A stretch of DNA of 64,000 nt from Nonlabens sp. MB-3u-79 (GTDB lineage Bacteria > Bacteroidota > Bacteroidia > Flavobacteriales > Flavobacteriaceae): contig NZ_CP025116.1 in assembly GCF_002831625.1 (NCBI RefSeq), forward strand, positions 1,054,001 through 1,118,000. The letters are read 5' to 3'. Position 1 is the stretch's first letter. Each line of letters begins with the position of its first letter. The notes below the pieces were generated by a model. The model did not search any database. It was not told the DNA's origin and saw nothing but the letters and a program-made list of their open reading frames with translations. The translations under genes and the position numbers were made by a program. Below, piece by piece: positions 52,261 to 61,847 of the stretch.

Positions 52261-53454
52261 ATGATGAAAAATTTAAAAACAATTGCTTTTACATTAAGTG
52301 TTACCGCATTAATGGCCTGCAAAGGGACTACGGCTGATAACGGATTAGAAATCGCAACAAACAGGATAGAAGCCCCACAAACTGCTGCCAACATCGCAAC
52401 AGTAGTAGAAGAGCCGGTAACCATTCAAATAGCCTTACTTCTAGACACCAGTAATAGTATGGATGGGTTGATTGATCAGGCCAAAACCCAGCTTTGGGAC
52501 GTGGTCAACAAAATGTCTGGGGCGCATTGCAATGAGCAACAAGCTTTATTAGAAATCGCACTTTATGAGTACGGTAACAGCAGATTAAATTCAGAAGAAG
52601 GTTTTGTGCGTCAAGTACTCTCCTTCTCCACCGACCTAGACCTGATCAGCAAAGAACTATTTAGCTTAAGGACCAATGGAGGAGAAGAGTATTGCGGTAC
52701 TGTAATTGGTGCCTCTTTAAAACAATTGGAGTGGAAAAAAGGAAAAAACGATCTTAAAATGATTTTTATAGCTGGAAATGAAGGCTTTAATCAAGGGGCT
52801 GTACCTTTTTCTTCGAGTATTGCTCAAGCTATAGAAAAAGACGTGGTGGTCAACACCATTTTTTGTGGAGACTGGAATACGGGGGCACAATTGAAGTGGA
52901 AAGAAGGCGCGACTTTAGGAAAAGGACAATACATGAACCTGGATCACAACCAGAAATCTGCCTACGTCGCTACTCCTTATGACGATCAGATTTTGAATTA
53001 CAACCATCTGCTTAATGATACTTATATAGCTTTTGGCCGTCAGGGGTATGAAAATAAAGCCGTTCAAATGCTTATGGACGAAGCGGTTCAAGAAGTATCT
53101 GCACAGGCAAATGTGAAGCGTACCTTAGCCAAGTCCTCTGCAAATTATCGCAATTCCAGCTGGGATCTTGTTGATGCTTTAGATGATGAAGACATGAAGG
53201 GAAAAGTGCTTACTGAAGATAATATAAAGACCTTACCAGACAGTATTCGCACTAAAAGTAAGAAGGATATTACCGCTTTCGCGAAAGCGAAAAAACAAGA
53301 GCGCATCTCCATACAAAACAAGATCAAAGAACTCAATCAAAAAAGAGATCAATATATCGCGACACAAGCACTCACCGAGACTAACGGATTAGAGTCGGCT
53401 ATGTTTAAGGCGATCAAGAAGCAATCGGTCTCAAAAAACTACAAATGGGAATAG
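52261..53454 (+). CDS. von Willebrand factor A domain lipoprotein
   Basis: 397 residues. Lipoprotein signal MMKNLKTIAFTLSVTALMAC, so membrane-anchored. The vWA domain (about 55-260) has the metal site LLDTSNSM (DxSxS form), Thr in LRTNGGEEY and the last Asp in LKMIFIAGNE. After it a helical, Lys-rich tail continues to the end (KKQERISIQNKIKELNQKR). It should bind a partner protein or metal; the function is unknown. A palindrome copy encodes TAFAKAKK at the start of this tail. The upstream 606 bases are a tandem-repeat array, so its transcript has a repetitive leader. Confidence 0.85.
   Translation: MMKNLKTIAFTLSVTALMACKGTTADNGLEIATNRIEAPQTAANIATVVEEPVTIQIALLLDTSNSMDGLIDQAKTQLWDVVNKMSGAHCNEQQALLEIALYEYGNSRLNSEEGFVRQVLSFSTDLDLISKELFSLRTNGGEEYCGTVIGASLKQLEWKKGKNDLKMIFIAGNEGFNQGAVPFSSSIAQAIEKDVVVNTIFCGDWNTGAQLKWKEGATLGKGQYMNLDHNQKSAYVATPYDDQILNYNHLLNDTYIAFGRQGYENKAVQMLMDEAVQEVSAQANVKRTLAKSSANYRNSSWDLVDALDDEDMKGKVLTEDNIKTLPDSIRTKSKKDITAFAKAKKQERISIQNKIKELNQKRDQYIATQALTETNGLESAMFKAIKKQSVSKNYKWE
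53275..53288. repeat. Dispersed palindrome copy 14 (in the vWA lipoprotein)
   Basis: An exact core, read as TAFAKAKK in the lysine-rich helical tail. Confidence 0.9.
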
Positions 53455-53550
53455 TGATAAGTAGCTGTTCACTGTTGAAAAATGTTGAGTGGTTTTAGAT
53501 TGATCACAGTGGCTAAATCGTATTTTTGATATTCATATAAAAGTATAAAT

Positions 53551-56169
53551 TTGGCCACTAATTCAAAGAAGGTAACTCCTTTAATGCAGCAATACAATAA
53601 GATCAAGACCAAGTATCCTGATGCCTTGTTGTTGTTTAGAGTGGGCGATTTTTATGAAACCTTCGGAGAAGACGCGATTAAAACAGCACGTATTCTCAAT
53701 ATTGTATTGACCAGCCGTAACAATGGCGGTGATCATGTAGAACTAGCTGGATTTCCATATCATTCCTTAAACAATTACTTGCCTAAGCTGGTAAAAGCAG
53801 GGGAACGCGTTGCCATTTGTGATCAGTTAGAAGATCCTAAACAGACTAAAAACATTGTAAAACGCGGGGTAACCGAGTTGATTACGCCAGGAGTTTCTCT
53901 CAACGATGAGGTGCTGAGTTCTAAAACAAATAATTTTCTTGCCGCACTTTCTGTCAACAGGAATTTATATGGTGTGGCGTTTTTAGATATTTCTACAGGG
54001 GAGTTTTTAGTTTCTCAAGGCTCTAAAGAAGAAGTAGATAAGTTATTGCAAAATTTTAATCCTAGCGAGCTTTTAGTAACTCGAAGCGATAAAAAAACAC
54101 TGGCAAAAGAATTCCCGTATGATTTACCTTTCTTCCATTTAGACGATTGGGTATTTCAAATTGACTTTGCTACAGAGTCACTTCTCAAGCATTTTAAAGT
54201 CAATTCTTTAAAAGGTTTTGGAGTAGAAAAGTTGGATCAGGCGCTTATTTCGGCGGGTTCGATTTTGTATTATCTAGAAGAAACCCAACACGATAAACTG
54301 GATCACGTCTCGCATATCTCCCGTATTGAAGATGATAATTTTGTGTGGATGGACCGTTTTACGGTGCGCAACCTGGAATTATACACCCCGTTAAGTCAAG
54401 GTGCGGTAACCTTAATTGACGTGATAGATCAGACCACTACTGCAATGGGTGGACGCATGCTCAAACGCTGGATGGCCTTCCCATTAAAAGATGCAGCACA
54501 AATCAAAAAGCGGCATGATGTCGTGGAGTTTTTTACCAACTCACAAGAACAACAAGAAGAAATCAGATCCTACCTAAAACGCATGAGCGACTTGGAGCGA
54601 TTGATTTCAAAAGTTGCAGTAGGTAAAATTTGCCCTAGAGAAGTCGTACAGCTTAAAAACAGTCTGGAAGCTATTATTCCCGTAAAAGAAAAAGCACTGG
54701 CTTCAGATAATAAAGCTTTGAATATTATAGGAGAAAGCTTGAATCCTTGTAGTCATTTAATAGCCCTGTTCAAACAAGCTATTGATGAGCAGGCGCCGGT
54801 AAATATTTTAAAAGGAAACACTATTGCTCCTGGATACCATTCAGAATTAGATGAGCTAAGAGGCTTAGCGACTTCAGGAAAGGATTACCTGGATAAGATG
54901 CTTGCCAGACACGCAAAAGAAACTGGTATTAGCAGTTTGAAGATTTCTAGTAACAATGTATTCGGATATTATATAGAAGTGCGCAACACGCATAAAGATA
55001 AAGTTCCAGCAGAATGGACGAGAAAGCAAACTTTAGTCAATGCAGAGCGTTACATCACAGAAGAACTCAAAGAATACGAAGGCAAAATATTAGGTGCTGA
55101 GGACCGCATCAACGCTTTACAACAAGAACTTTTTGATACTATAGTTCGGGAGATTATGCCCTCTATTAAAACCATTCAGAACAATTCCCAGTTAATAGGG
55201 CAGTTGGACTGTTTGATTTCTTTTGCATCTCATGCCGTGAAGTCTAATTACATCAGGCCAGAACTATTAGACAACGACGAGTTGATCATCAAAAACGGTC
55301 GTCATCCAGTCATAGAAAAAATGCTCCCAGCAGACTTGCCTTACATTCCTAACGATCTACAGCTGGATAGAGACAGCCAGCAAATCATCATGATTACTGG
55401 CCCTAACATGAGTGGTAAAAGTGCCATTTTAAGGCAAACGGCGTTGATTGTTCTTTTAGCGCAAATAGGAAGCTTTGTTCCTGCCGAAGAGGTCAAGATG
55501 GGAGTTGTAGATAAAATATTTACCAGAGTAGGAGCCAGCGATAACATTTCTCAAGGGGAATCTACCTTTATGACAGAGATGAATGAAAGTGCGAGTATCT
55601 TAAATAATATCAGTGAGAAAAGTTTGGTACTGCTCGATGAAATAGGTCGTGGGACAAGTACTTATGATGGTATTTCTATCGCATGGGCCATTACCGAATA
55701 CTTACACGAGCACCCTTCTAGTCCAAAAACGTTGTTTGCCACTCATTATCATGAGCTCAACGATATGACCTCACAATTTGACCGTATTAAAAACTTTAAT
55801 GTAGAAGTCAAAGAATTAAAAGATAAAGTGCTCTTCATGCGCAAATTAGTTCCTGGGGGTAGTCATCACAGTTTTGGAATTCATGTGGCAAAAATGGCAG
55901 GAATGCCACAGCAAGTCATTTCAAAAGCAAATAAAATACTTAAAAGACTGGAAAAGAGTCATAAACAAGAAGATTCTATAGAGGCTATGAAAGCTATTCA
56001 GGAAGAAGAAATGCAATTGAGCTTCTTCAACCTAGATGATCCCTTGTTAGAAAATATCAAACAAGAAATTTTACAGGTAGACATAAACACCTTAACACCA
56101 GTAGAGGCTTTGATGAAATTGAATGAGATCAAACGCATGCTGGTAAAAAAAGAGAAAGCAAGCTCATAA
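53551..56169 (+). CDS. mutS: DNA mismatch repair protein MutS
   Basis: 872 residues if started at TTG 53551. The mismatch-binding FxE is read as RVGDFYETFGEDA near residue 30. The ATPase has GPNMSGKSAILRQ (Walker A), SLVLLDEIGRGTSTYDG (Walker B/signature) and FATHYHELN. It recognises mispairs and recruits MutL. The family usually has about 8-12 residues before TPLMQQY, supporting the TTG. However, TAAATTTG (53546-53553), a perfect -7 box, overlaps that codon; a start at the ATG for MQQY is the alternative. The two cannot both be fully right. Confidence 0.95.
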   Translation: MATNSKKVTPLMQQYNKIKTKYPDALLLFRVGDFYETFGEDAIKTARILNIVLTSRNNGGDHVELAGFPYHSLNNYLPKLVKAGERVAICDQLEDPKQTKNIVKRGVTELITPGVSLNDEVLSSKTNNFLAALSVNRNLYGVAFLDISTGEFLVSQGSKEEVDKLLQNFNPSELLVTRSDKKTLAKEFPYDLPFFHLDDWVFQIDFATESLLKHFKVNSLKGFGVEKLDQALISAGSILYYLEETQHDKLDHVSHISRIEDDNFVWMDRFTVRNLELYTPLSQGAVTLIDVIDQTTTAMGGRMLKRWMAFPLKDAAQIKKRHDVVEFFTNSQEQQEEIRSYLKRMSDLERLISKVAVGKICPREVVQLKNSLEAIIPVKEKALASDNKALNIIGESLNPCSHLIALFKQAIDEQAPVNILKGNTIAPGYHSELDELRGLATSGKDYLDKMLARHAKETGISSLKISSNNVFGYYIEVRNTHKDKVPAEWTRKQTLVNAERYITEELKEYEGKILGAEDRINALQQELFDTIVREIMPSIKTIQNNSQLIGQLDCLISFASHAVKSNYIRPELLDNDELIIKNGRHPVIEKMLPADLPYIPNDLQLDRDSQQIIMITGPNMSGKSAILRQTALIVLLAQIGSFVPAEEVKMGVVDKIFTRVGASDNISQGESTFMTEMNESASILNNISEKSLVLLDEIGRGTSTYDGISIAWAITEYLHEHPSSPKTLFATHYHELNDMTSQFDRIKNFNVEVKELKDKVLFMRKLVPGGSHHSFGIHVAKMAGMPQQVISKANKILKRLEKSHKQEDSIEAMKAIQEEEMQLSFFNLDDPLLENIKQEILQVDINTLTPVEALMKLNEIKRMLVKKEKASS

Positions 56170-56184
56170 TTTTTCATTTTTTCC

Positions 56185-56214
56185 TTTGCAGTATAAGGAA
56201 AGTTGTTAAATTTG
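56185..56214 (+). promoter_or_regulatory. Putative promoter of tRNA-Gly/tRNA-Leu
   Basis: TTTG (56185-56188), 18 bases, then TAAATTTG (56207-56214), an exact -33/-7 pair for the Bacteroidetes sigma factor. The start site would be near 56220, leaving a 5' leader of about 30 bases before tRNA-Gly. Confidence 0.7.
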
Positions 56215-56249
56215 CAACCGCTTTGAAAAGTTTTATACTTTTTAACTTT

Positions 56250-56321
56250 GCGAAAGTAGCTCAGGGGTAGAGCATCACCTTGCCAAGGTGGGGGTCGCGG
56301 GTTCAAATCCCGTCTTTCGCT
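56250..56321 (+). tRNA. tRNA-Gly (anticodon GCC)
   Basis: Acceptor stem GCGAAAG/CTTTCGC pairs fully. The anticodon loop TTGCCAA gives GCC, and the T arm is GGTTCAAATCC. CCA is not encoded. Together with tRNA-Leu 60 bases downstream it forms a small tRNA operon. Confidence 0.95.
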
Positions 56322-56380
56322 CTAAAATTTGTTCTTAAAATAAGTTTTTATAATACCAATGATGTGTCGCTGACACAATC

Positions 56381-56466
56381 GCTCGAGTGGTGGAATTGGT
56401 AGACACGTTGGACTTAAAATCCAATGGGTAGTAATGCCCGTACGGGTTCAAGTCCCGTCTCGAGTA
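56381..56466 (+). tRNA. tRNA-Leu (anticodon TAA)
   Basis: 86 bases with the long variable arm of leucine tRNAs (TGGGTAGTAATGCCCG). The anticodon stem TTGGA/TCCAA encloses CTTAAAA, giving TAA, for UUA codons. The T arm is GGTTCAAGTCC. The first pair is a G-T and CCA is not encoded. Confidence 0.93.
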
Positions 56467-56468
56467 CT

Positions 56469-56500
56469 AAAGGCTCCTCTTAATTGAGGGGCCTTTTTTA
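56469..56500 (+). terminator. Terminator of the tRNA operon
   Basis: AAAGGCTCCTC paired with GAGGGGCCTTT (one G-T), 6-base loop, then a T-run, 2 bases past tRNA-Leu. Confidence 0.9.
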
Positions 56501-56617
56501 TTTACACCCAAAATTTTTATAAGCTGTTTTGCGGCACTTGACGTGTAACTCTTATCTCGAGCAATTGTGATACGAGTTTATAGGTTGCGCATTTGCAATG
56601 CTCGGTAAAAAACAAAA

Positions 56618-58315
56618 TCACCCAGGAATAGCAGCAATCAACTTCTTGGTATAAGCACTCTGCGGATTTTCATACAAGGCATCGGCTTCGTTTTTTTCTT
56701 CTATTTTTCCTTGGTTCATGACGATGACCTGATCGCAAAAGTATTTGACTACCGCCAGATCGTGAGAGATGAATAAATAAGAGAATCCAAAATCTTCTTT
56801 GAATTCGTTGAGCAGATTCAACACTTGGGCCTGTACCGAAATGTCCAGCGCACTGACGCTTTCATCACAAACGATCAGCTTGGGTTCTAAAGCCACAGTT
56901 CTTGCGATTCCTATACGTTGTCGCTGCCCACCACTAAATTCATGCGGATACCTGTTGTAGTGCTCTTCGGTAAGTCCTACGCGTTTTAATAAATGCAGCA
57001 CTTTTTCCTTTCTATCAGCGTTGTCGGCACCTATTCCATGCCATTTCATAGGTTCTATAATCGCTTGTCCTACGGTAAGCCGTGGATTCAACGAAGCAAA
57101 TGGGTCTTGAAAGATGATCTGGATTTCCTTTCTCAATTGGCGCATGGCCGCAGCTTTTAAATGGGTAATATCTTGACCTCGATACATAATAGTACCGCTG
57201 CTGACGTCCTTCAAACGCAGAATCAGATTTCCTAAGGTGCTTTTTCCACAACCACTTTCTCCTACCAGACCTAGGCTTTCGCCTGGGTAGATATTAAAAC
57301 TTACTCCATCCACAGCTCTAAAATACTCTTGTTTAGAGAACAGCTTTTTTTGTAATGGAAAATCTTTGACGACATCGATCACTTGTAATAAAGGGGTCTT
57401 GTTGTAGATGTTCTTATGCAATTCTTCTCGTTGCTCTTTAGTCACTAACTCGTCAGACACGCTCTGTTCTACAAAATCTTTGATGGTCGGTAAGTTGCGT
57501 AGCCGCGTTTTGGTGCTCGGTCGGGAGGCAATCAGCGCTCTTGTATAGGCTTCTTTTGGGTGTTCAAAAATGTCATTTGCCGCTCCTTGTTCTACAATTC
57601 GGCCTTGATACATCACTATGATCCTGTCGGCTATGGAGTGCACCAGGGAAAGATCGTGAGAGATAAAAAGAATGCTCATGCCGTATTCCTTTTGAAGCGC
57701 TTTAAGCAGTAGTATAATTTCTTTTTGAACCGTTACGTCAAGTGCGGTTGTAGGTTCGTCTGCAATGAGTAATATAGGTTTACAGGCTATTGCCATAGCA
57801 ATCATCACACGTTGCATCTGTCCACCACTGATCTCATGAGGAAATTTTGAAAAGGTAATTTTGGGTGTAGGAAGTTTTACTTTTTCAAAAAGCTGCAGGA
57901 CTTCTTTTTGAGCAGCAGCTGCACTCATTTTTTGATGTTGTAGCAGTACTTCCACGACTTGATTTCCACAAGAGATGGTAGGATTCAGGGAACTCATAGG
58001 TTCTTGGAAGATCATGCTGATCTCGCTTCCGCGAAAGCGGGACCATTCTCCATCTTCTAGTTCTAATAAATCTTTTCCTTGCAAGGAGAGTTCTTGAGCC
58101 GTTATTTGTGCGGTTGTTGAAGGCAAAAGTCCCATAAGAGCTTTGCTGGTAACCGACTTGCCGCTTCCAGATTCTCCTACTACAGCGAGAATCTCATTTT
58201 TATAAATATCAAATCCGATGTCGTGCAAGACTTGAACGCGTTGTTTTCCATTAGAAAAACTTACGTTGAGGGCTCTTATAGAGGCTATGGTTTTATTTGG
58301 AGATGATTTGCTCAT
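56618..58315 (-). CDS. Fused two-domain ABC transporter ATPase (DppD-DppF-like)
   Basis: 565 residues with two complete nucleotide-binding domains. The first has GESGSGKSVTS, HEISGGQMQRV and LLIADEPTTALDVT; the second GESGCGKSTLG, HEFSGGQRQRI and LIVCDESVSALDIS. Fused ATPases of this kind drive oligopeptide or dipeptide importers, or GsiA-like glutathione importers. No permease or binding-protein gene is in the window, so the substrate is unknown. Its start overlaps the exonuclease stop by 23 bases. A one-mismatch palindrome (58025) is read as SRFRGSE. Confidence 0.93.
   Translation of the reverse strand: MSKSSPNKTIASIRALNVSFSNGKQRVQVLHDIGFDIYKNEILAVVGESGSGKSVTSKALMGLLPSTTAQITAQELSLQGKDLLELEDGEWSRFRGSEISMIFQEPMSSLNPTISCGNQVVEVLLQHQKMSAAAAQKEVLQLFEKVKLPTPKITFSKFPHEISGGQMQRVMIAMAIACKPILLIADEPTTALDVTVQKEIILLLKALQKEYGMSILFISHDLSLVHSIADRIIVMYQGRIVEQGAANDIFEHPKEAYTRALIASRPSTKTRLRNLPTIKDFVEQSVSDELVTKEQREELHKNIYNKTPLLQVIDVVKDFPLQKKLFSKQEYFRAVDGVSFNIYPGESLGLVGESGCGKSTLGNLILRLKDVSSGTIMYRGQDITHLKAAAMRQLRKEIQIIFQDPFASLNPRLTVGQAIIEPMKWHGIGADNADRKEKVLHLLKRVGLTEEHYNRYPHEFSGGQRQRIGIARTVALEPKLIVCDESVSALDISVQAQVLNLLNEFKEDFGFSYLFISHDLAVVKYFCDQVIVMNQGKIEEKNEADALYENPQSAYTKKLIAAIPG
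58025..58038. repeat. Dispersed palindrome, one-mismatch copy 15 (in the ABC ATPase)
   Basis: GCTTCCGCGAAAGC, one base off in the left arm, read as SRFRGSE between the Walker A and signature motifs of the first domain. Confidence 0.7.
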
Positions 58316-59003
58316 CTGTGAGTATCGATTCTTTGCGTAATTTAAGTATAATTTGTGCTACAGCCACCACGTCTTTTTCACAGTAGGTAGCAATGCGTTG
58401 GAGGTCGTGATCTTGGTAATACACATCTCTAACTTGTGAGCCGTCGATGTCATCTTTAGGCGATGGTATTCCTAATATACGGGTCAATAACTTAAGGCTG
58501 GTATAATGTTTATAGTCTCCAAACTTCCACAGTTCCAAGGTATCTAAATGCGGGACCTCCCAAGGTTTCTTTCCAAACAGATTCAGCTTTGAAGGGATCT
58601 CTATTCCTAGAATTACCATGCGTCTAGCGATATAAGGAAAGTCAAATTCCTTACCATTATGAGCACACATCAAATGATTTCTTCCTGAAAAGTGTTCATT
58701 GAGTAATGCCGCAAACTCTTCTATCAACTCTTTTTCTTCTCCCACAAAGCTGCGGGTTCTAAACTGCTGTCCATCGCGATTCACAAAATAACCAACAGAG
58801 ATGCACACGATCTTACCAAACTCTGCCCAGATACCAGCACGATCATAAAATTCTGCTGGGGTGAACTCTTCCTTGCGCTGGTATTTTGTCTTATCAGCAT
58901 ACAATTGCTGGTCGATTTCTTCCAACTGGTCAAAACGCTCCTGCAGCGGTACGGTTTCTATATCAAGAAACAAGATGTTTGCTAAGGAGAGTTTCGAAAT
59001 CAT
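58293..59003 (-). CDS. 3'-5' exonuclease-like protein (PolB-exonuclease/DEDD fold)
   Basis: 236 residues. ILFLDIETVPLQE has the first acidic pair (Asp, Glu), CAHNGKEFDFPYIARRM the second Asp, and TYCEKDVVAVAQII the final Asp of the DEDD set. This is the family of predicted exonucleases related to the proofreading domain of PolB. It should trim DNA or RNA ends, but the substrate is unknown. The start overlaps the PBP1A stop by one base (TAATG). Confidence 0.88.
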   Translation of the reverse strand: MISKLSLANILFLDIETVPLQERFDQLEEIDQQLYADKTKYQRKEEFTPAEFYDRAGIWAEFGKIVCISVGYFVNRDGQQFRTRSFVGEEKELIEEFAALLNEHFSGRNHLMCAHNGKEFDFPYIARRMVILGIEIPSKLNLFGKKPWEVPHLDTLELWKFGDYKHYTSLKLLTRILGIPSPKDDIDGSQVRDVYYQDHDLQRIATYCEKDVVAVAQIILKLRKESILTDEQIISK

Positions 59004-61363
59004 TACAGCATGTCTAATTCGTTACTACTACTATTAGGTTGATTAGTTCCTTTTAGAGGATCGTTACCTTGACTTTTTTCATATTCATCGCAGTCTATTT
59101 CAATCGAGAGATTTTCTGGCTTTTTAAAAGGCTCTTTAGAAATCTCTAGGGTTTCGTCTGCATACATACGTTTCATATAACTTCCCCAAATAGGAAGGGC
59201 CATAGTAGCTCCTTGACCGTATTTAGTGCTTCCAAAATGTACAGATCTATCATCAGCGCCAACCCAAACACCGGTGACTAAATTAGGAACCATTCCCATA
59301 AACCATCCATCAGAATTGTTTTGTGTGGTTCCTGTTTTACCAGCTATATCATTCTTAAAATCATATGGGTAATCGGTAATGACTTCTTTATAAAAGTCGG
59401 TATTTGCAGCCCAAGAGCTGTTTCCTCTTAGTTTTGCTCCACTACCTATTTTGGTAACACCTTCCATAAGATTTACGGTTACGTAGGCGGTTTCTGGATT
59501 CAATACATCCTTGCTTTCTGGCACGTATTGATAGAGTACCGTACCGTTTTTATCTTCAATACTGGTTACCAAAACAGGTTTGTTGTAAATCCCACCGTTT
59601 GCAAACACCCCATAGGCAGCCACCATTTCATACAGACTTACATCTGCTGTTCCTAATGCAAGTGAAGGAACTGCCACCATGTTATCAGTGTTTATTCCTA
59701 GTTGGCCTGCGCGATCTACCACTGGTTGAGGTCCTACTTCGTCCATTAAACGTGCTGAAATGGTGTTTTTAGATTTTGCCAAGGCCTCTTGTAAGGTCAT
59801 GACATTACCATAATCACCATTAGAATCTACAGGTGTCCAGTCGTTCATGTTGCCGTGTTTACCTGCAGGAATGGTATACTCTCCATCAGGATATTTTTTA
59901 CAGGGGCTGTATTTCAATAAATCTATCGCAGCAGAATATAAGAAAGGTTTAAAGGTAGATCCCGCTTGACGTTTACCTAATTCTACATGATCGTACTTAA
60001 AATACTTGTGATTGATACCACCTACCCATGCTTTTACATGTCCGGTTTGTGGTTCTAAAGACATCAATCCAGTGTGTAAAAACTGCTTGTAATAACGTAT
60101 GGAGTCCATAGGGGTCATGATCGTATCTCGTTCTCTAAACTTTGATTTCCAATCAAAAATAGTCATGTCGGTCTTCTCACTAAAGCTCTTGATAATAGCA
60201 GCTTCGGCGATTCCTTTTTTCTTCATTTCCTTCCATCGTACCGATCTTTTCATGGCAGAGTTGAGGTTGCTTTCAATTTGTGTTACCGTTAGATCTGTAT
60301 ACGGAGCTGTTTTATTGCGCTTTTGCTGGTGATCAAACTCTGCTTGCAGACGTTCCATATGCGCATAAACAGCTTCTTCGGCCATTTTTTGCATTCTATA
60401 GTCTATGGTAACGTTAACTTTAAGTCCATCATTGTAGAGGTTAAAGGGCTCTCCAGTTTCTGGATTGATATGATCTTTAGTCCAAACGGTTAGCCAGGAC
60501 CTTAGGTTTTCGCGGAAATAAGTCCCCATACCTTCATTATGACTAGCGGAGTTGTAGTTTAATTTTATAGGAATTTCTCTAAGGCTGTCTTTTACCGCCG
60601 CTGTCATTTTGTTGTTACGCACCATTTGTACAAATACTTGGTTGCGTCTGTTAAATGATTTTTCTTTAGAAATTTCACGATGCGGATTGTATTGTCTAGG
60701 GTTTTTAAGCATAGCAACAAATACAGCACTTTCAGAAACATTTAGTTGACTAGGCTCTTTGTCAAAATAAATATTAGAGGCACTTCTTATTCCTATAGCT
60801 TGATATAAAAAATCAAACTCGTTTAAGTATTGAGTGATGATTTCTTCTTTAGTGTATTGTTTTTCTAATCTTGAAGTAATGATCCATTCCCGTATTTTTT
60901 GAATCAATCGCTCTAATTTATTGCTACTGGCTTGTTCTGTAAAATAGAGTTTTGCCAGTTGTTGGGTAATGGTACTCGCACCACCTTTAGTTCCTAAAAA
61001 GGCAGCTGCTCTTGCGGTTCCAAAACCATCAATACCACTGTGATCCCAAAAACGCTCATCTTCTGTAGATACTAAAGCGTCTACAAGGTTTTTAGGTAAA
61101 TCATCAAATTTTATGGGTTTTCTATTTTCATTATAGAAACTTCCTAGTGTTTTCCCATCTGCAGTTAGGATTTCTGTTGCCAGTTCTGTCTGCGGATTTT
61201 CTAATACGGTGTGGTCTGGTAAATCACCAAAGACTTCCCATGCGGCTAATAAAAACAGAAGAATTACAAATCCTATGCCTACCGCATACATCTTCCAGAA
61301 GAGTGAAATATTCTTCTTATTTCCTTCTTTTTCTTGAGCTATTTGTGCTTTAGTTGCTGCCAT
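59003..61363 (-). CDS. Penicillin-binding protein 1A (bifunctional peptidoglycan synthase)
   Basis: 786 residues. A cytoplasmic N-tail and a membrane helix (about 25-45) precede the GT51 domain with STEDERFWDHSGID (catalytic Glu) and GASTITQQLAKL. The transpeptidase has AGSTFKPF (SxxK), SKNTIS and KTGTTQNNSDGW. It is the main peptidoglycan-making class A PBP, complementing PbpC at 28-30 kb. It overlaps gldH by 14 bases. Confidence 0.95.
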   Translation of the reverse strand: MAATKAQIAQEKEGNKKNISLFWKMYAVGIGFVILLFLLAAWEVFGDLPDHTVLENPQTELATEILTADGKTLGSFYNENRKPIKFDDLPKNLVDALVSTEDERFWDHSGIDGFGTARAAAFLGTKGGASTITQQLAKLYFTEQASSNKLERLIQKIREWIITSRLEKQYTKEEIITQYLNEFDFLYQAIGIRSASNIYFDKEPSQLNVSESAVFVAMLKNPRQYNPHREISKEKSFNRRNQVFVQMVRNNKMTAAVKDSLREIPIKLNYNSASHNEGMGTYFRENLRSWLTVWTKDHINPETGEPFNLYNDGLKVNVTIDYRMQKMAEEAVYAHMERLQAEFDHQQKRNKTAPYTDLTVTQIESNLNSAMKRSVRWKEMKKKGIAEAAIIKSFSEKTDMTIFDWKSKFRERDTIMTPMDSIRYYKQFLHTGLMSLEPQTGHVKAWVGGINHKYFKYDHVELGKRQAGSTFKPFLYSAAIDLLKYSPCKKYPDGEYTIPAGKHGNMNDWTPVDSNGDYGNVMTLQEALAKSKNTISARLMDEVGPQPVVDRAGQLGINTDNMVAVPSLALGTADVSLYEMVAAYGVFANGGIYNKPVLVTSIEDKNGTVLYQYVPESKDVLNPETAYVTVNLMEGVTKIGSGAKLRGNSSWAANTDFYKEVITDYPYDFKNDIAGKTGTTQNNSDGWFMGMVPNLVTGVWVGADDRSVHFGSTKYGQGATMALPIWGSYMKRMYADETLEISKEPFKKPENLSIEIDCDEYEKSQGNDPLKGTNQPNSSSNELDML

Positions 61364-61847
61364 TTTGCACTTGTTTTTCTATACTATATCCTACTTCGAG
61401 TATGCCTTTGAGTTGTGCATCTCCATTTACTTCCCCTGTTTTTCTCATCGCGTGTTTTAAAGCTAGCTGATAAGTTCCGCTTTCGCGAAAGCGGATGCCT
61501 TCTTTTAACCACAGCTTATTTTCATATACATCGTTAGAGCCTGACCCTAAAAAGCTGCCGTCAGTCTTTGTCATGCGGTACTCTAATGTATCTGTAACGA
61601 CTTTTCCTTGCGGAAATTTCATTTGTGAGATCAACCAGAGGTTATTGTATTCATAATCGTGCGTATTGCGCAGGTTAATAAAGAGATTATAGCTTGCTAG
61701 GCTGTCTTGAGGGGGGATTTGAAATGTGGCTACGTCTTCAATCGACCAGCCAGTTTGCGGCAAGTCATGGTACTCTGCATTTACTAACTGCTCATCACAG
61801 GAGGTGATCAAGGTCATAACTGCCAGAAAAAATAGGTATCTGTTCAC
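61350..61847 (-). CDS. gldH: Gliding motility lipoprotein GldH
   Basis: 165 residues beginning with GTG. Lipoprotein signal MNRYLFFLAVMTLITSC with the lipidated Cys17. The mature part (YHDLPQTGWSIEDVATFQI, NLRNTHDYEYNNLWLI) matches the GldH family needed for gliding and T9SS in flavobacteria. The GTG shares its first base with the ricT TAG stop. A palindrome copy is read as IRFRESGT. Localisation is the membrane facing the periplasm. Confidence 0.93.
   Translation of the reverse strand: MNRYLFFLAVMTLITSCDEQLVNAEYHDLPQTGWSIEDVATFQIPPQDSLASYNLFINLRNTHDYEYNNLWLISQMKFPQGKVVTDTLEYRMTKTDGSFLGSGSNDVYENKLWLKEGIRFRESGTYQLALKHAMRKTGEVNGDAQLKGILEVGYSIEKQVQNGSN
61479..61492. repeat. Dispersed palindrome copy 16 (in gldH)
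   Basis: An exact core with 20-bp symmetry, read as IRFRESGT, a phase used otherwise only by the two one-mismatch copies in dinB and the ABC gene. Confidence 0.9.

Noticed and set aside
51644-52282. Minus-strand frames with repeated SPSLKGAE...LPFKTYPSGL segments
   Set aside because: They are the ~115-bp tandem repeat read backwards; unit lengths of 115 and 116 do not keep one phase and no start signal is seen.
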